Source: Sva-07 sp963741755
GTDB lineage: Bacteria > Actinomycetota > Acidimicrobiia > Acidimicrobiales > Ilumatobacteraceae
Length of the DNA: 64,000 bases
Reading direction: 5' to 3'
Assembly (NCBI GenBank): GCA_963741755.1
Contig: CAVUJG010000016.1
Coordinates: forward strand, 21,562 to 85,561
Below are positions 1 to 8,526 of this stretch, piece after piece; the stretch's first letter is position 1; each line of letters starts with the position of its first letter. The notes under the pieces were generated by a model. The model worked only from the letters and a program-made list of their open reading frames with translations. It was not told the origin of the DNA and made no database searches. A program made the position numbers and the translations under genes.

Positions 1-870
1 ACCGAGTTCCTGTTCGGCGACGACTCGGCGCTGATCACCCTCGACATGTCCGAGTACATGGAGAAGCACACGGTCAGCCGCCTCGTCGGTTCGCCCCCCG
101 GCTACGTCGGCTACGAAGAAGGCGGCCAGCTCACCGAGGCCGTGCGGCGCAAGCCGTTCTCCGTGGTGCTCTTCGACGAGATCGAGAAGGCCCACCCCGA
201 CGTGTTCAACACGTTGCTCCAGATCCTGGAGGAAGGCCGCCTGACCGACAGCCAGGGCCGCTCGGTCGACTTCCGCAACACCGTGCTGATCATGACCTCC
301 AACCTCGGTACGCAGGATCTCCGCAAGGCCAACGTCGGCTTCACCAGCGACGACTCCGCCATGAGCTACGAGCGCATGAAGGAAAAGGTCAACGAGTCGC
401 TGAAGAACCACTTCCGGCCCGAATTCCTCAACCGCATCGACGAGGTCATCGTGTTCCACGAGCTGACTCGCGACGAGGTGCTGCAGACCGTCGACCTGCT
501 CACGCAGCGTCTGATCGGCCAGCTCGAGGGTCAGGGTCTCGGCATCGAGATCAAGGCAGCCGCCAAGGAGCTGCTCGGCGACCTCGGCTACGACCCGCAG
601 TTGGGTGCTCGTCCGATGCGTCGTGCGATCCAGCGTCACATCGAAGATGCGCTGTCGGAGAAGATCCTGTACAAGGAGTTCTCTGCCGGCGAGATCATCG
701 TGGTCGACGCCGAGGACGACCCCGACAACGAGGGCAAGAAGCGCTTCACGTTCACCGCCGTCGAAGGCTTCGTGCCGCCGTCGTCGGTCGAGCTCGCCAC
801 CACGGCAACCGAGAAGCCGATCCCGCCGGCCGGCGCCGAGGGCGAACTGCCCCCGCCCGAGCTGACCTGA
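1..870 (+). CDS. clpC: ClpC-type Clp ATPase subunit, 3' part
   Basis: C-terminal 289 residues of a Hsp100/Clp unfoldase; the frame is open through the left edge, so the N-terminal domain, D1 and most of the D2 Walker A region lie outside the window. Visible are the second AAA+ module with Walker B LFDEIEKAHP (about nt 172-201), the sensor-1 stretch IMTSNLGT, the FRPEFLNRIDE segment, and the D2-small domain ending in GARPMRRAIQ. In the family the hexamer feeds substrates to ClpP. The acidic, proline-rich tail (TEKPIPPAGAEGELPPPELT) is typical of actinobacterial ClpC. ClpC rather than ClpB is chosen from the D2 sequence and tail; ClpB cannot be fully excluded from this fragment. Confidence 0.9.
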   Translation, partial: TEFLFGDDSALITLDMSEYMEKHTVSRLVGSPPGYVGYEEGGQLTEAVRRKPFSVVLFDEIEKAHPDVFNTLLQILEEGRLTDSQGRSVDFRNTVLIMTSNLGTQDLRKANVGFTSDDSAMSYERMKEKVNESLKNHFRPEFLNRIDEVIVFHELTRDEVLQTVDLLTQRLIGQLEGQGLGIEIKAAAKELLGDLGYDPQLGARPMRRAIQRHIEDALSEKILYKEFSAGEIIVVDAEDDPDNEGKKRFTFTAVEGFVPPSSVELATTATEKPIPPAGAEGELPPPELT

Positions 871-943
871 TCCGTTCCTCGCTCGCCGCGTCGGCCTCGC
901 GCTGTCCTGAACTGACCGACGACTGTCGGCCATACTCGTCACC

Positions 944-1735
944 GTGATCCGTCGCGTCCTGGTTCTCTGCGTCTGCGTCGCTGCGCTTGCAGGGTGCCGC
1001 GTCGACCTCAGTGTCGACATGGTCGTCGAACCTGACGGGACCGGCACGATCACGCTCGTCGTCACCGCCGACGCTGAGGTCGTGGCTGCTGTGCCGACCT
1101 TGGCCGAGGAGTTGGCGACCGACGACATCGTCGCGGCCGGCTGGACGATCGACGGCCCGACCACCCTCCCCGATGGGGGCGTCACGATCACGTTGAGCCA
1201 CGGGTTCTCCTCGGACGCGGAAGCGACCAACCTGCTCAACAGCATCGGTCCGCCCTTCAACCAGATGGCGATGACCCGAAACACCAGCGGTGAGGACACA
1301 ACCACGAGATTGACCGGTCTGCTCGGACTCCCCGACGGGTTCGAGAGCTTCGCCGATGAGGACTTGATCGCCGCGGTCGGCTCCGTGCCGTTCGCCGAGC
1401 AGATCGCTGCCAGCGGCGCGACACCTGAATCGTCGGTTTTCGCCGCGGTCCGAGCCCAACTCCCTGGCGACGTCGACCGTGACGAGACGAACGGCACCCA
1501 ACTCGGCGACGACCGCCTCGAGTGGGTCGCGCCGACGGACGGCACGATCCTCGACATGCGAGCAACGACGGTGCAGTCGCCCGGCGACGACCGCTGGTGG
1601 GCGCGGCCGCTGTCGATCATCGCCCTGATCGCCCTTGTTGCCTGGGTGATCTTCATGACGCTGTTCATCGGGTACGTGGTCTGGGCTCGCTGGCAACGCA
1701 CGCACCGGCGCCGACCGCCCCGCCCGGCGCGCTGA
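944..1735 (+). CDS. LppM-like lipoprotein with C-terminal membrane anchor
   Basis: A 263-residue exported lipoprotein. The N-terminus has a short positive stretch, a hydrophobic core and the lipobox LAGC (Cys18). The mature part is beta-rich and acidic, resembling the LppM/DUF3153 fold of actinobacteria, with a start like VDLSVDMVVEPDGTGT. A single transmembrane helix (about residues 223-247, LSIIALIALVAWVIFMTLFI) is followed by a basic cytoplasmic tail RRRPPRPAR. The ATG lies 74 nt after clpC, on the same strand. Function is unknown; LppM-type proteins have been linked to the cell envelope. Assignment is by motif and layout only. Confidence 0.7.
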   Translation: MIRRVLVLCVCVAALAGCRVDLSVDMVVEPDGTGTITLVVTADAEVVAAVPTLAEELATDDIVAAGWTIDGPTTLPDGGVTITLSHGFSSDAEATNLLNSIGPPFNQMAMTRNTSGEDTTTRLTGLLGLPDGFESFADEDLIAAVGSVPFAEQIAASGATPESSVFAAVRAQLPGDVDRDETNGTQLGDDRLEWVAPTDGTILDMRATTVQSPGDDRWWARPLSIIALIALVAWVIFMTLFIGYVVWARWQRTHRRRPPRPAR

Positions 1736-1775
1736 CCGGTCCTCGTCTCGACCGCCTGGTGTGGCAGCCTGGAGC

Positions 1776-2486
1776 ATGCCCGACGCGCCGACCCGAGTCG
1801 ACTTCCATTTCGACGTGATGTGCCCGTTCGCCTATCAGGCGGCGAAGTGGATCCGCGAGGTGCGCCGCCAGAACGGCATCGAGATCGACTGGAAGTTCTT
1901 CAGCCTCGAGGAGATCAACCGGGTCGACGGCAAGAAGCACCCGTGGGAACGGGAGTGGTCGTACGGCTGGTCGATGATGCGCATCGGCGCGCTGCTGCGA
2001 CGGTCGAGCATGGACGACCTCGATCGTTGGTACGAACGGGCCGGACGGGCACTGCACGAGGAAGGCCACCGCCCGCACGATCCCGATGTCGCCAGGCACC
2101 TGCTGGAGGAGATCGGGCTCGATCCGGACGTTGTCGACGAAGCGATCAGCGATCCGACCACGCACGACGACGTGCACGCCGAGCACGATCGGGTCGTCGC
2201 GGCCGGTGGCTACGGCGTGCCGACGTTGTTCTTCCCGGAGTTCATCGCGCCGAACGGCGAGCCCGAGTGCCTGTTCGGCCCCGTCGTGCTCGACCCGCCG
2301 GCGGGAGCGGCAGCCCTTCGATTGTGGGAGGCCACGACGGCGTGGCTGGAGTTCCCGTATCTCTTCGAGCTGCAACGACCCAAGAACCGTCACGACGCCG
2401 AGGTGATCGCCGACCGGCTCCGGCCGTACCTCGAGGCCCGCGACTGGGTGAGCATCAATCGCGGCAAGGTCGTCTCCTTCGACTGA
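1776..2486 (+). CDS. DsbA-fold thioredoxin-like protein without CXXC
   Basis: About 236 residues, DsbA/FrnE-like thioredoxin fold. The strand-turn DFHFDVMCPFAYQAAKW near the N-terminus is the family's active-site region, but the usual CPWC is CPFA, so the second cysteine is missing. A cis-Pro loop GVPTLFF follows near residue 145. This pattern is common in actinobacterial DsbA-family proteins and 2-hydroxychromene-2-carboxylate isomerase relatives, which are not disulfide oxidases. No signal peptide is seen, so it is probably cytoplasmic. The ATG at 1776 is preferred to an in-frame GTG at 1761 because it gives the typical short N-terminus; neither has an ideal ribosome-binding site. Confidence 0.7.
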   Translation: MPDAPTRVDFHFDVMCPFAYQAAKWIREVRRQNGIEIDWKFFSLEEINRVDGKKHPWEREWSYGWSMMRIGALLRRSSMDDLDRWYERAGRALHEEGHRPHDPDVARHLLEEIGLDPDVVDEAISDPTTHDDVHAEHDRVVAAGGYGVPTLFFPEFIAPNGEPECLFGPVVLDPPAGAAALRLWEATTAWLEFPYLFELQRPKNRHDAEVIADRLRPYLEARDWVSINRGKVVSFD

Positions 2487-2569
2487 TTACATCAGGGGTC
2501 AGACCCAGGATGTAATCGCCGCCTGCAGCCAGTCGTTGTTACAACGCGGGTCTGACCCCTGATGTAATC
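2485..2569. repeat. Pair of GGGTCAGACCC palindromic repeats
   Basis: Two copies of a 32-33 bp palindrome at 2485-2517 and 2538-2569. Each has outer arms TTACATC/GATGTAA (or TTACAAC) around a core GGGTC(A/T)GACCC. The first copy overlaps the stop codon of the upstream gene. A third copy is at 31040-31072. Two closely spaced palindromes after a stop codon resemble a REP/BIME-type element. No transposase is next to them. Confidence 0.8.
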
Positions 2570-2570
2570 C

Positions 2571-2600
2571 AACTCTGTGACAGGGCTTCGTCATGATGGG
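2571..2600 (+). promoter_or_regulatory. Shared motif upstream of radA, also at rmuC
   Basis: The 13-mer AACTCTGTGACAG, six variable bases, then GTCAT, ending just before the radA ATG. The same arrangement stands at 22823-22851 before rmuC. CTGT-G-ACAG is itself a small palindrome, and CATGAT/CATAGT, 8 nt after the G of ACAG, could be the -10 element. The -10 position would put the transcript start at or next to the ATG, implying a leaderless mRNA. Confidence 0.5.
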
Positions 2601-2603
2601 GCC

Positions 2604-3995
2604 ATGGCATCGAGTCGAGCGAAGTTGGTCCATGTGTGCAGCGAGTGCGGCACCTCCCACCCGAAGTGGTCCGGGCGGTGTTCTGGCTGCGGCGACTGGA
2701 ACACGCTCGTCGAGGACGTCGAGGTCTCCGGCGCCGTTGACGCCCCCATGGCTGCTTCTTCGCGACCCGGTCCCACACGTATCGGCGACGTGGGAACTGA
2801 ACACGGCGACCCCGTGTCAACGACCATCGGTGAACTCGACCGTGTCCTCGGCGGCGGGCTGGTCGCCGGATCGGTCACCCTGCTCGGAGGCGAGCCGGGA
2901 ATCGGCAAGAGCACCTTGCTGCTGCAGTTGCTCGCCGGCTGGAGCGGGCCGACGTTGTACGTCACCGCCGAGGAGAGCGCCCAGCAGGTGAAGCGGCGCG
3001 CCGAACGCCTGGGCGCCACTCGTGACGACCTCTGGCTCCACGCCGAGACGTCCCTGCCGCACATCCTCGAGGCCATCGAACGGATCCGACCCGAGCTGGT
3101 GGTGATCGACTCGATTCAGACCGTGTCCGACCCGAGCCTCGGATCGTTGCCGGGCAGCGTCGGACAGGTCCGCGGTTGCGCCCAGCGCCTCGTCAACGAA
3201 GCCAAGGAACGCGACGTCTCGATCGTGCTCGTCGGCCACGTCACCAAGGAGGGCGGGCTGGCGGGGCCACGCGTCCTCGAACACGTCGTCGACACCGTTC
3301 TGCAGTTCGAGGGCGACCGCCATCACGCGCTGCGGCTCCTTCGAGCGTCCAAGCATCGCTTCGGGCCGACCAACGAACTCGGGCTGTTCGAGATGGCGAC
3401 GGCGGGCCTGCTCGCCGTGCCGGACGCGTCCTCGCTGTTCCTCGCCGATCGCCGCACCGGGGTGCCGGGCTCGGCGGTCGTGCCGACGATGGAGGGTCAA
3501 CGCCCGATCGTGGTCGAAGTGCAGGCCCTCGCGAACCCTGGTGTGCCCGGCGTGCCGCCGCGGCGGAGCGCACTCGGACTCGACGGCGCCCGGCTCTCGA
3601 TGCTGCTGGCGGTGCTGGGGCGCCGGTCGCGGGTGCCTGTCGCCGATCAAGACGTGTACGCCTCGACGGCGGGCGGCGTCAAGCTCAGCGAACCGGGCCT
3701 CGACCTCGGCGTCTGCCTCGCCGTGGTCAGCGCGATCCGCGACCAGCCGTTGCCTGCCGATCTCGCCGTGTTCGGTGAAGTCGGCCTCGGCGGCGAGCTG
3801 CGCCAGGTGGGCCAGGCTCAGCGTCGTTTCACCGAGGCCGCCCGTCTCGGATTGCGTCGAGTGGTGGCCCCATCGAACTCGCCCGACTGCGACGCCGACA
3901 TCGAGGTGATCCGAGCGGCGACACTCTCCGAAGCGATCGCCGCCGCCGGGCTCGGCGCCCACACTGCACCGAGCGGACTGCGTTCCGCGATCTGA
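2604..3995 (+). CDS. radA: DNA repair protein RadA/Sms
   Basis: A RecA-like branch-migration ATPase of 463 residues. The N-terminal zinc finger reads CSECGTSHPKWSGRCSGCG (four cysteines, residues about 11-29). Walker A is GEPGIGKST (about residue 97), followed by Walker B ELVVIDSIQT and the RadA-specific KHRFG motif (about residue 250). The C-terminal Lon-like domain is complete (GGVKLSEPGLDLGVCLAV). RadA processes recombination intermediates. The ATG at 2604 is chosen over an in-frame GTG at 2577 because the zinc finger then begins at the usual distance. disA follows 50 nt downstream, a conserved pairing in Gram-positives. Confidence 0.95.
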   Translation: MASSRAKLVHVCSECGTSHPKWSGRCSGCGDWNTLVEDVEVSGAVDAPMAASSRPGPTRIGDVGTEHGDPVSTTIGELDRVLGGGLVAGSVTLLGGEPGIGKSTLLLQLLAGWSGPTLYVTAEESAQQVKRRAERLGATRDDLWLHAETSLPHILEAIERIRPELVVIDSIQTVSDPSLGSLPGSVGQVRGCAQRLVNEAKERDVSIVLVGHVTKEGGLAGPRVLEHVVDTVLQFEGDRHHALRLLRASKHRFGPTNELGLFEMATAGLLAVPDASSLFLADRRTGVPGSAVVPTMEGQRPIVVEVQALANPGVPGVPPRRSALGLDGARLSMLLAVLGRRSRVPVADQDVYASTAGGVKLSEPGLDLGVCLAVVSAIRDQPLPADLAVFGEVGLGGELRQVGQAQRRFTEAARLGLRRVVAPSNSPDCDADIEVIRAATLSEAIAAAGLGAHTAPSGLRSAI

Positions 3996-4045
3996 GTCCC
4001 GGATCTCTCGGGATGGTTCGCGCGTTGCTCATCTAAGCTCAGGTC

Positions 4046-5122
4046 ATGCACTCCCGGCACGGTGGCGTCAACGAGGCGATGCGCGACGCGCTCGCCCGTG
4101 TTGCTCCGGGCACGCCATTGCGTGACGGCATCGACCGGGTCGTGCGCTCCAAGGCTGGCGCGCTCCTCGTGCTCAGCGACGACGCCGACGTGCTGTCGAT
4201 CTGCTCGGGCGGGTTTCTCGTCGATGCCCCGTACAGCCCGCAGCGATTGTCCGAGCTCGCCAAGATGGACGGCGCGATCATCCTGTCGTCCGACGGTGGC
4301 CGCATCGCACGGGCAAACGTGCACCTCGTGCCCGACCCGTCGGTTCCCACCAGCGAAACCGGCACCCGTCACCGCACCGCCGAGCGAGTGGCCCGGTCGC
4401 TCGACGTGCCCGTCGTGTCGGCGAGCGAGGAAATGGGCGTCATCAACGTCTACGCAGGCGGCAACAAGCGCCAGCTCCAGGAGGTCGGCCACCTCCTCGA
4501 CCGGGCGAACCAGGCGCTGCAGACGCTCGAGCGCTACAAGGTGCGCCTCGACGATGCGATCACGAACCTCACCGCCGTCGAGGTCGAAGACGTCGCCACG
4601 CTCCGCGACGTGGTCGCGGTCATCCAGCGCGGCGAGATGGTGCATCGCATCGCCGATGAGATCGAGACGATGATCATCGAACTCGGCGTCGACGCCCGCC
4701 TGCTGCGCTTGCAGATCGACGAGCTCTACGGCGAGATCGACGACGAACTCGACCTCGTGGTCGCCGACTATCTGCCGCCTGGGCGTTCGGTGATCGAGAC
4801 GCTCGACGCGATGTCCCACCTGTCCGACGACGAGGTGTCGAACCTTCGACTGACCGCCGATGCGCTGGCGCCGGGACGTGATTCGACCGACCTCACCCAG
4901 GAGGTGGCACCGAAGGGAATGCGCCTGTTGCACCGGGTCAGCCGGCTGCCATCGTCGACCGCCATCGCGGTCGCCGACCACTTCGGCGGACTCGCCAAGC
5001 TGCAACGCGCAACGGTCGACGATCTCGTCACGGTCGACGGGGTCGACGAGGCGACCGCGCGAGCGATCCGTGACACCCTCAGCAGGGTGACCGAGTCGAC
5101 CATTCTCGACCAGTACAGCTGA
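4046..5122 (+). CDS. disA: DNA integrity scanning protein DisA, diadenylate cyclase
   Basis: 358 residues, the normal length for DisA, which makes c-di-AMP from two ATP and scans DNA for branched structures. The N-terminal DAC domain carries the key motifs DGA (residues about 75-77, MDGAIIL) and RHRTAERVA (about residues 109-117). A coiled linker domain follows, then a C-terminal helix-hairpin-helix region (VDDLVTVDGVDEATARAI). The gene lies directly downstream of radA, whose product is known to modulate DisA activity in other bacteria. A TAAGCT box seven bases upstream of the ATG could be a -10 for a leaderless internal transcript. Confidence 0.96.
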   Translation: MHSRHGGVNEAMRDALARVAPGTPLRDGIDRVVRSKAGALLVLSDDADVLSICSGGFLVDAPYSPQRLSELAKMDGAIILSSDGGRIARANVHLVPDPSVPTSETGTRHRTAERVARSLDVPVVSASEEMGVINVYAGGNKRQLQEVGHLLDRANQALQTLERYKVRLDDAITNLTAVEVEDVATLRDVVAVIQRGEMVHRIADEIETMIIELGVDARLLRLQIDELYGEIDDELDLVVADYLPPGRSVIETLDAMSHLSDDEVSNLRLTADALAPGRDSTDLTQEVAPKGMRLLHRVSRLPSSTAIAVADHFGGLAKLQRATVDDLVTVDGVDEATARAIRDTLSRVTESTILDQYS

Positions 5123-5135
5123 CCCGGCATCACGA

Positions 5136-5169
5136 ACGACACCCGAGTGGGCGCGATCCCGAGTGTCGT
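5136..5169 (+). terminator. Imperfect hairpin after disA
   Basis: Arms ACGACACCCGAG (5136-5147) and CCCGAGTGTCGT (5158-5169) pair with two mismatches over 12 bp, starting 14 nt after the disA stop. No T-run follows, so it may be a weak or factor-dependent terminator. Confidence 0.4.
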
Positions 5170-5256
5170 CGACAAGCGGTTGCGATACCTTCAGTCCATG
5201 CGTCGAGCACCTCAGCGGCCGGCCTCCGCCATCGACCTCTGTCAGCGCTGTCACGA

Positions 5257-5931
5257 GTGATCTCCGCTACCGCTCGGGTCGTCTTCTACGCTCTCGTGGC
5301 TGCCGCGAGCCCACTCGTGCTGGGCGCGACGCTCGTCATGATCCGCAGCGAGCGGCGACGCATCAACAGCATCGCGTTCCTGATCGGGTTCGTGTTCGGG
5401 ACGACACTCGCCGCTGTGTTGGGACTGGTGCTCGGCGAGGTGGCAGTCGACCAGACCGGCTCACACCAGACCATCGAAGGAGTGCTCGCGGTGCTGCTCG
5501 GCCTGGCGCTGGTCGCGGCCGGGCTTGCGGAACGTCGCAGCCCTCGGCCGTCCGGAGGAACGACGGGTCAGCAAAGCGCAACCTTGAAGAGATTGGACAA
5601 CGTCGGACCTGGTGCCGCGCTGACGATCGCCACACTCCTGGGCTTCGGAGGGCCAAAGCGGCTCCTCCTCACCTTTCTGGCCATGGCCACAGTCAGCCAA
5701 TCCGATCTCGGCGCCGTCGAGGACCTCACCCTGCTCGTTCTCTACATTGCGGTCGCCACGCTGCTCGTGTCCGTGCCAGTCGGCCTCGTGGTCGTCGGCG
5801 GGCGCCGTGCCGCCGAGACCATCGGCCGTGGCGAATCCTGGCTGAAGGCGAACGCCAGGTTGCTACGCGTGTGGCTCGCCCTCGGTCTCGGCGGGGCGCT
5901 CGTCATCGACGGTGTGTTGCGATTGCTGTGA
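5257..5931 (+). CDS. GAP-family membrane protein
   Basis: 224 residues with about six hydrophobic segments and the organisation of the GAP/Sap (sulfolipid-1-addressing protein-like) family: N-terminal SPLVLGATLVMI, a central linker RRSPRPSGGTTGQQ, then GPGAALTIATLLGFGGPKRLLL as the second half-repeat. Members are integral membrane proteins of uncertain substrate, thought to help lipid or small-molecule export in mycobacteria. The start is GTG at 5257, which overlaps the stop of a 20-codon frame (5198-5260). No partner gene nearby helps to define its role. Confidence 0.65.
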   Translation: MISATARVVFYALVAAASPLVLGATLVMIRSERRRINSIAFLIGFVFGTTLAAVLGLVLGEVAVDQTGSHQTIEGVLAVLLGLALVAAGLAERRSPRPSGGTTGQQSATLKRLDNVGPGAALTIATLLGFGGPKRLLLTFLAMATVSQSDLGAVEDLTLLVLYIAVATLLVSVPVGLVVVGGRRAAETIGRGESWLKANARLLRVWLALGLGGALVIDGVLRLL

Positions 5932-5979
5932 TCGCAAAGGCGGAGCGCCACGCTTGCAGCGTGACGTTGCTCGACCAGC

Positions 5980-7212
5980 TCAGAGACGTTCGATGATGGT
6001 GGCGGTGCCCATGCCGCCGCCGGTGCACATCGCCACGAGGCCGGTCTGCAGGTCGCGGCGCTCGAGTTCGTCGAGCAGCGTGCCGATCAGCATCGTGCCG
6101 GTGGCCCCGATCGGGTGACCGAGAGCGATCGCGCCGCCGTTCACGTTGACCTTCAACGGATCGGCCCCGGTGTCACGGAAGAATCGCAACACCACGGAGG
6201 CGAAGGCCTCGTTCACCTCGAACAGGTCGATGTCGTCGACCGTCATGCCAGCTCGCGCCAGGCATTTGTTGGCCGCCGGGCCGGGGGCGGTGAGCATGAT
6301 CAGTGGTTCGTCGGCGGCGACGGCCGACATCACGATGCGCGCCCGCGGGGTGAGCCCGTGCGCCTTGGCGTAGTCGGGCGACGACACGAGCACGGCGCCC
6401 GCGCCGTCGACGACACCGGAGCTGTTGCCGGCGTGATGGACGTTGTGGAGTTCGACGCCCGGGTACTTCTGTGCCATCAGCTGCGCCATCGTCAGGTCGC
6501 TCTGCTCGAACGAGAAGTCGACGAACTTCGTGAAGCTCGGATGCAACGCCGCCAATCCCTCGGCGGTCGTCTCCGGCCGCGGGTACTCGTCGTGGTCGAG
6601 CGCGACCGTGCCATCGTCGTTGCGGATCGTGATCAGGCTGCGATCGAATCGACCCTCGGCGATCGCGGCTGCAGTTCGCCGCTGGCTCTCGAGGCCGAGT
6701 GCATCGACCTCGACCCTGGTGTAGCCGTCGAGCGTGGCGATCAGGTCAGCGGACAGACCCTGGGGCACCTGGGGATGCGTTGCGAGGAGATGCTCGTTGT
6801 TGGCGTGGAAGCCGTCGGTGCCGTTGCGCGCCGGCCGGCTCATCGACTCGACACCTGCGCCGATCACGAGGTCCTGGTGTCCGGCGCCGACGCCCATCGC
6901 GGCGAACGTGACAGCCTGTTGACCGGAACCGCAGAACCGGTTGAGCGTCACGCCCGGAACGGAGATCGGCCAGCCGGCGTCGAGCACGGCCATCCGACCG
7001 ATGTCGTGGGCGTGGTCGCCCGCATGCGAGCCGTTGCCGCACACGACGTCGTCGACGTCGACGGGGTCGAAGCCGACGCGATCACGAAGCCCGTTGAGTA
7101 CCTGTCCGAGAATCTTCTGCGGATGCAAGTGAGCCAGACTTCCCTTGCCCTGCTTGCCGATGCCGCGCGGTGAACGCACCGCGTCGATGATCCATGCTTC
7201 GCCGACTGTCAT
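5980..7212 (-). CDS. Acetyl-CoA acyltransferase (thiolase)
   Basis: 410 residues, thiolase II family. The nucleophile Cys is in NRFCGSGQQA (about residue 95), the His in GHPIGATG and the second Cys in CTGGGMG near the C-terminus, so the catalytic set is complete. It is expected to cleave 3-ketoacyl-CoA in beta-oxidation or to condense acetyl-CoA. The N-terminus EAWIIDAVRSPRGIGKQGKGSLAHLHP resembles FadA-type actinobacterial thiolases acting on longer or branched chains. It is the last gene of the minus-strand run that starts with ccr and lies 9 nt after the GH18-like gene. Confidence 0.88.
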   Translation of the reverse strand: MTVGEAWIIDAVRSPRGIGKQGKGSLAHLHPQKILGQVLNGLRDRVGFDPVDVDDVVCGNGSHAGDHAHDIGRMAVLDAGWPISVPGVTLNRFCGSGQQAVTFAAMGVGAGHQDLVIGAGVESMSRPARNGTDGFHANNEHLLATHPQVPQGLSADLIATLDGYTRVEVDALGLESQRRTAAAIAEGRFDRSLITIRNDDGTVALDHDEYPRPETTAEGLAALHPSFTKFVDFSFEQSDLTMAQLMAQKYPGVELHNVHHAGNSSGVVDGAGAVLVSSPDYAKAHGLTPRARIVMSAVAADEPLIMLTAPGPAANKCLARAGMTVDDIDLFEVNEAFASVVLRFFRDTGADPLKVNVNGGAIALGHPIGATGTMLIGTLLDELERRDLQTGLVAMCTGGGMGTATIIERL

Positions 7213-7221
7213 CTGATCGTT

Positions 7222-8526
7222 CTACTCGGTGATCGTCGTCGCAGTGGGATCGGCGACCGTCGGCAGAATCGCGTCCCACACCTCCGGGTCGTCGAACCCG
7301 AACGCCCACAGCGCCACGCCGTCGAGCCGATACTGCCGAGCGAGATCCATGCGCAGGGCGATCCCGTCGCCATCGACGTAGTGCACCTGGCGCGTCTGGA
7401 CGCAGGTCGTGATGCCGTCGCTGACCTCGAGCTCGTACTCGAACTCCCACTCGCCCGTCGCATCGACCGGAACCGGGGTGGCCCCTCGCCGTTCGATCAG
7501 TTCGTCGACCGAGCGCGCCGACACACTCGTGCGGCCCGGGACATCCTCGGCCGGACACACACCGGTGGTGCGCACCGGCCAGTTGCGTCCGTACGCAGGC
7601 AGCCCGAGCACGAGCTTGTCCGGCGAACCGGTCGCCTCGATGGCACCAGTGATCGCCGATTCGACCCACTCGAGGGGAGCGATCGGACCGGGCTGCGACA
7701 CCGAGTAGTCGTACGTCATCATCCGGATGCGGTCGACGTGCTCGATGATGGCCCCGTAGTCGTAGACCCAGAAGCCGCTTTCGTCGGTCTGGCCGTCGTC
7801 GTACACCGGCGGGATGCTCACGGTGAGGGATCGCCCATCAGCGTGCAGCGCTGCGGCCAACTCCTCGATGAACGCCACCCAGTTCGGCCTCGTGGCCGAC
7901 CAGGTGTCGCGCCCGTCGGCGAATGCGAACTGTTCGTAGTCGATGTCGATGCCGTCGTAGCCACCATCGGAGGCGAACGCCCGGATCGCTTCGACGTGTT
8001 GCGCTCGCGTCGTCGGATCGGCGAGGATCGCCGCCATCTCTCCGGCGGGCAGTGCGTCGATGATCGACGGCAGCACGTCGACGTCGAGCCCCTTGACCGT
8101 GTCCATGAACTCGGCGGTCAACTCCGCGGACGCGTTCGGATCGACCACGATCTGGTCGACGCCAACGGCGTTGAACCAGAACGGAGACACCTCACGCATC
8201 GACGGCACGCGCTGTCGAGCGTCAGGCAGCGACGCATCGAGCCCCCAGTAGGGCACCCAGGCGTCGAGCGGGATGTCGGGCTTGGGCGGCGGCGGCGGTT
8301 CCTCGTTGGTCGCCACGTACACGGCCGCGCCAGCAACACCGAGCAGCACCACCACGAGTGTGCCGAGCACGAGCAGCCGTCGCCGGCGTGCTGGCGGCGA
8401 ATCGTCGAGCGGTGTGTCGTCGAGCGCGCGATCAGCGGGAGCGGAGTCGACGGAGGTCGGCGACTCCGAGACCGACGAGCGAGTCGACGAGGGTGAGCCC
8501 GGGGGCGGCTGCGACGGGGACGACAT
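7222..8526 (-). CDS. GH18-family glycosidase-like membrane-anchored protein
   Basis: 434 residues. A Ser/Pro-rich cytosolic N-terminus and an arginine cluster lead into one transmembrane helix (LLVLGTLVVVLLGVAGAAVYVA), making a type II signal-anchor protein. The extracellular TIM-barrel has the GH18 signature DGIDIDYEQF, a perfect DXXDXDXE with catalytic Glu, as in chitinases and YaaH/SleL-type spore glycosidases. Later motifs MMTYDYS and the C-terminal DGVALWAFGFDD fit the fold. The likely role is cell-wall or glycan hydrolysis. The ATG at 8526 overlaps the HAD gene by 95 bp; no later start is apparent before the membrane helix. Confidence 0.8.
   Translation of the reverse strand: MSSPSQPPPGSPSSTRSSVSESPTSVDSAPADRALDDTPLDDSPPARRRRLLVLGTLVVVLLGVAGAAVYVATNEEPPPPPKPDIPLDAWVPYWGLDASLPDARQRVPSMREVSPFWFNAVGVDQIVVDPNASAELTAEFMDTVKGLDVDVLPSIIDALPAGEMAAILADPTTRAQHVEAIRAFASDGGYDGIDIDYEQFAFADGRDTWSATRPNWVAFIEELAAALHADGRSLTVSIPPVYDDGQTDESGFWVYDYGAIIEHVDRIRMMTYDYSVSQPGPIAPLEWVESAITGAIEATGSPDKLVLGLPAYGRNWPVRTTGVCPAEDVPGRTSVSARSVDELIERRGATPVPVDATGEWEFEYELEVSDGITTCVQTRQVHYVDGDGIALRMDLARQYRLDGVALWAFGFDDPEVWDAILPTVADPTATTITE

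Noticed and set aside
752..1777. Long minus-strand frame opposite the lipoprotein gene
   Set aside because: High-GC shadow frame: Arg/Asp/Val-rich, no domain, and the plus strand has a clear lipoprotein with signal and membrane helix. Many similar shadows exist throughout and were left out.
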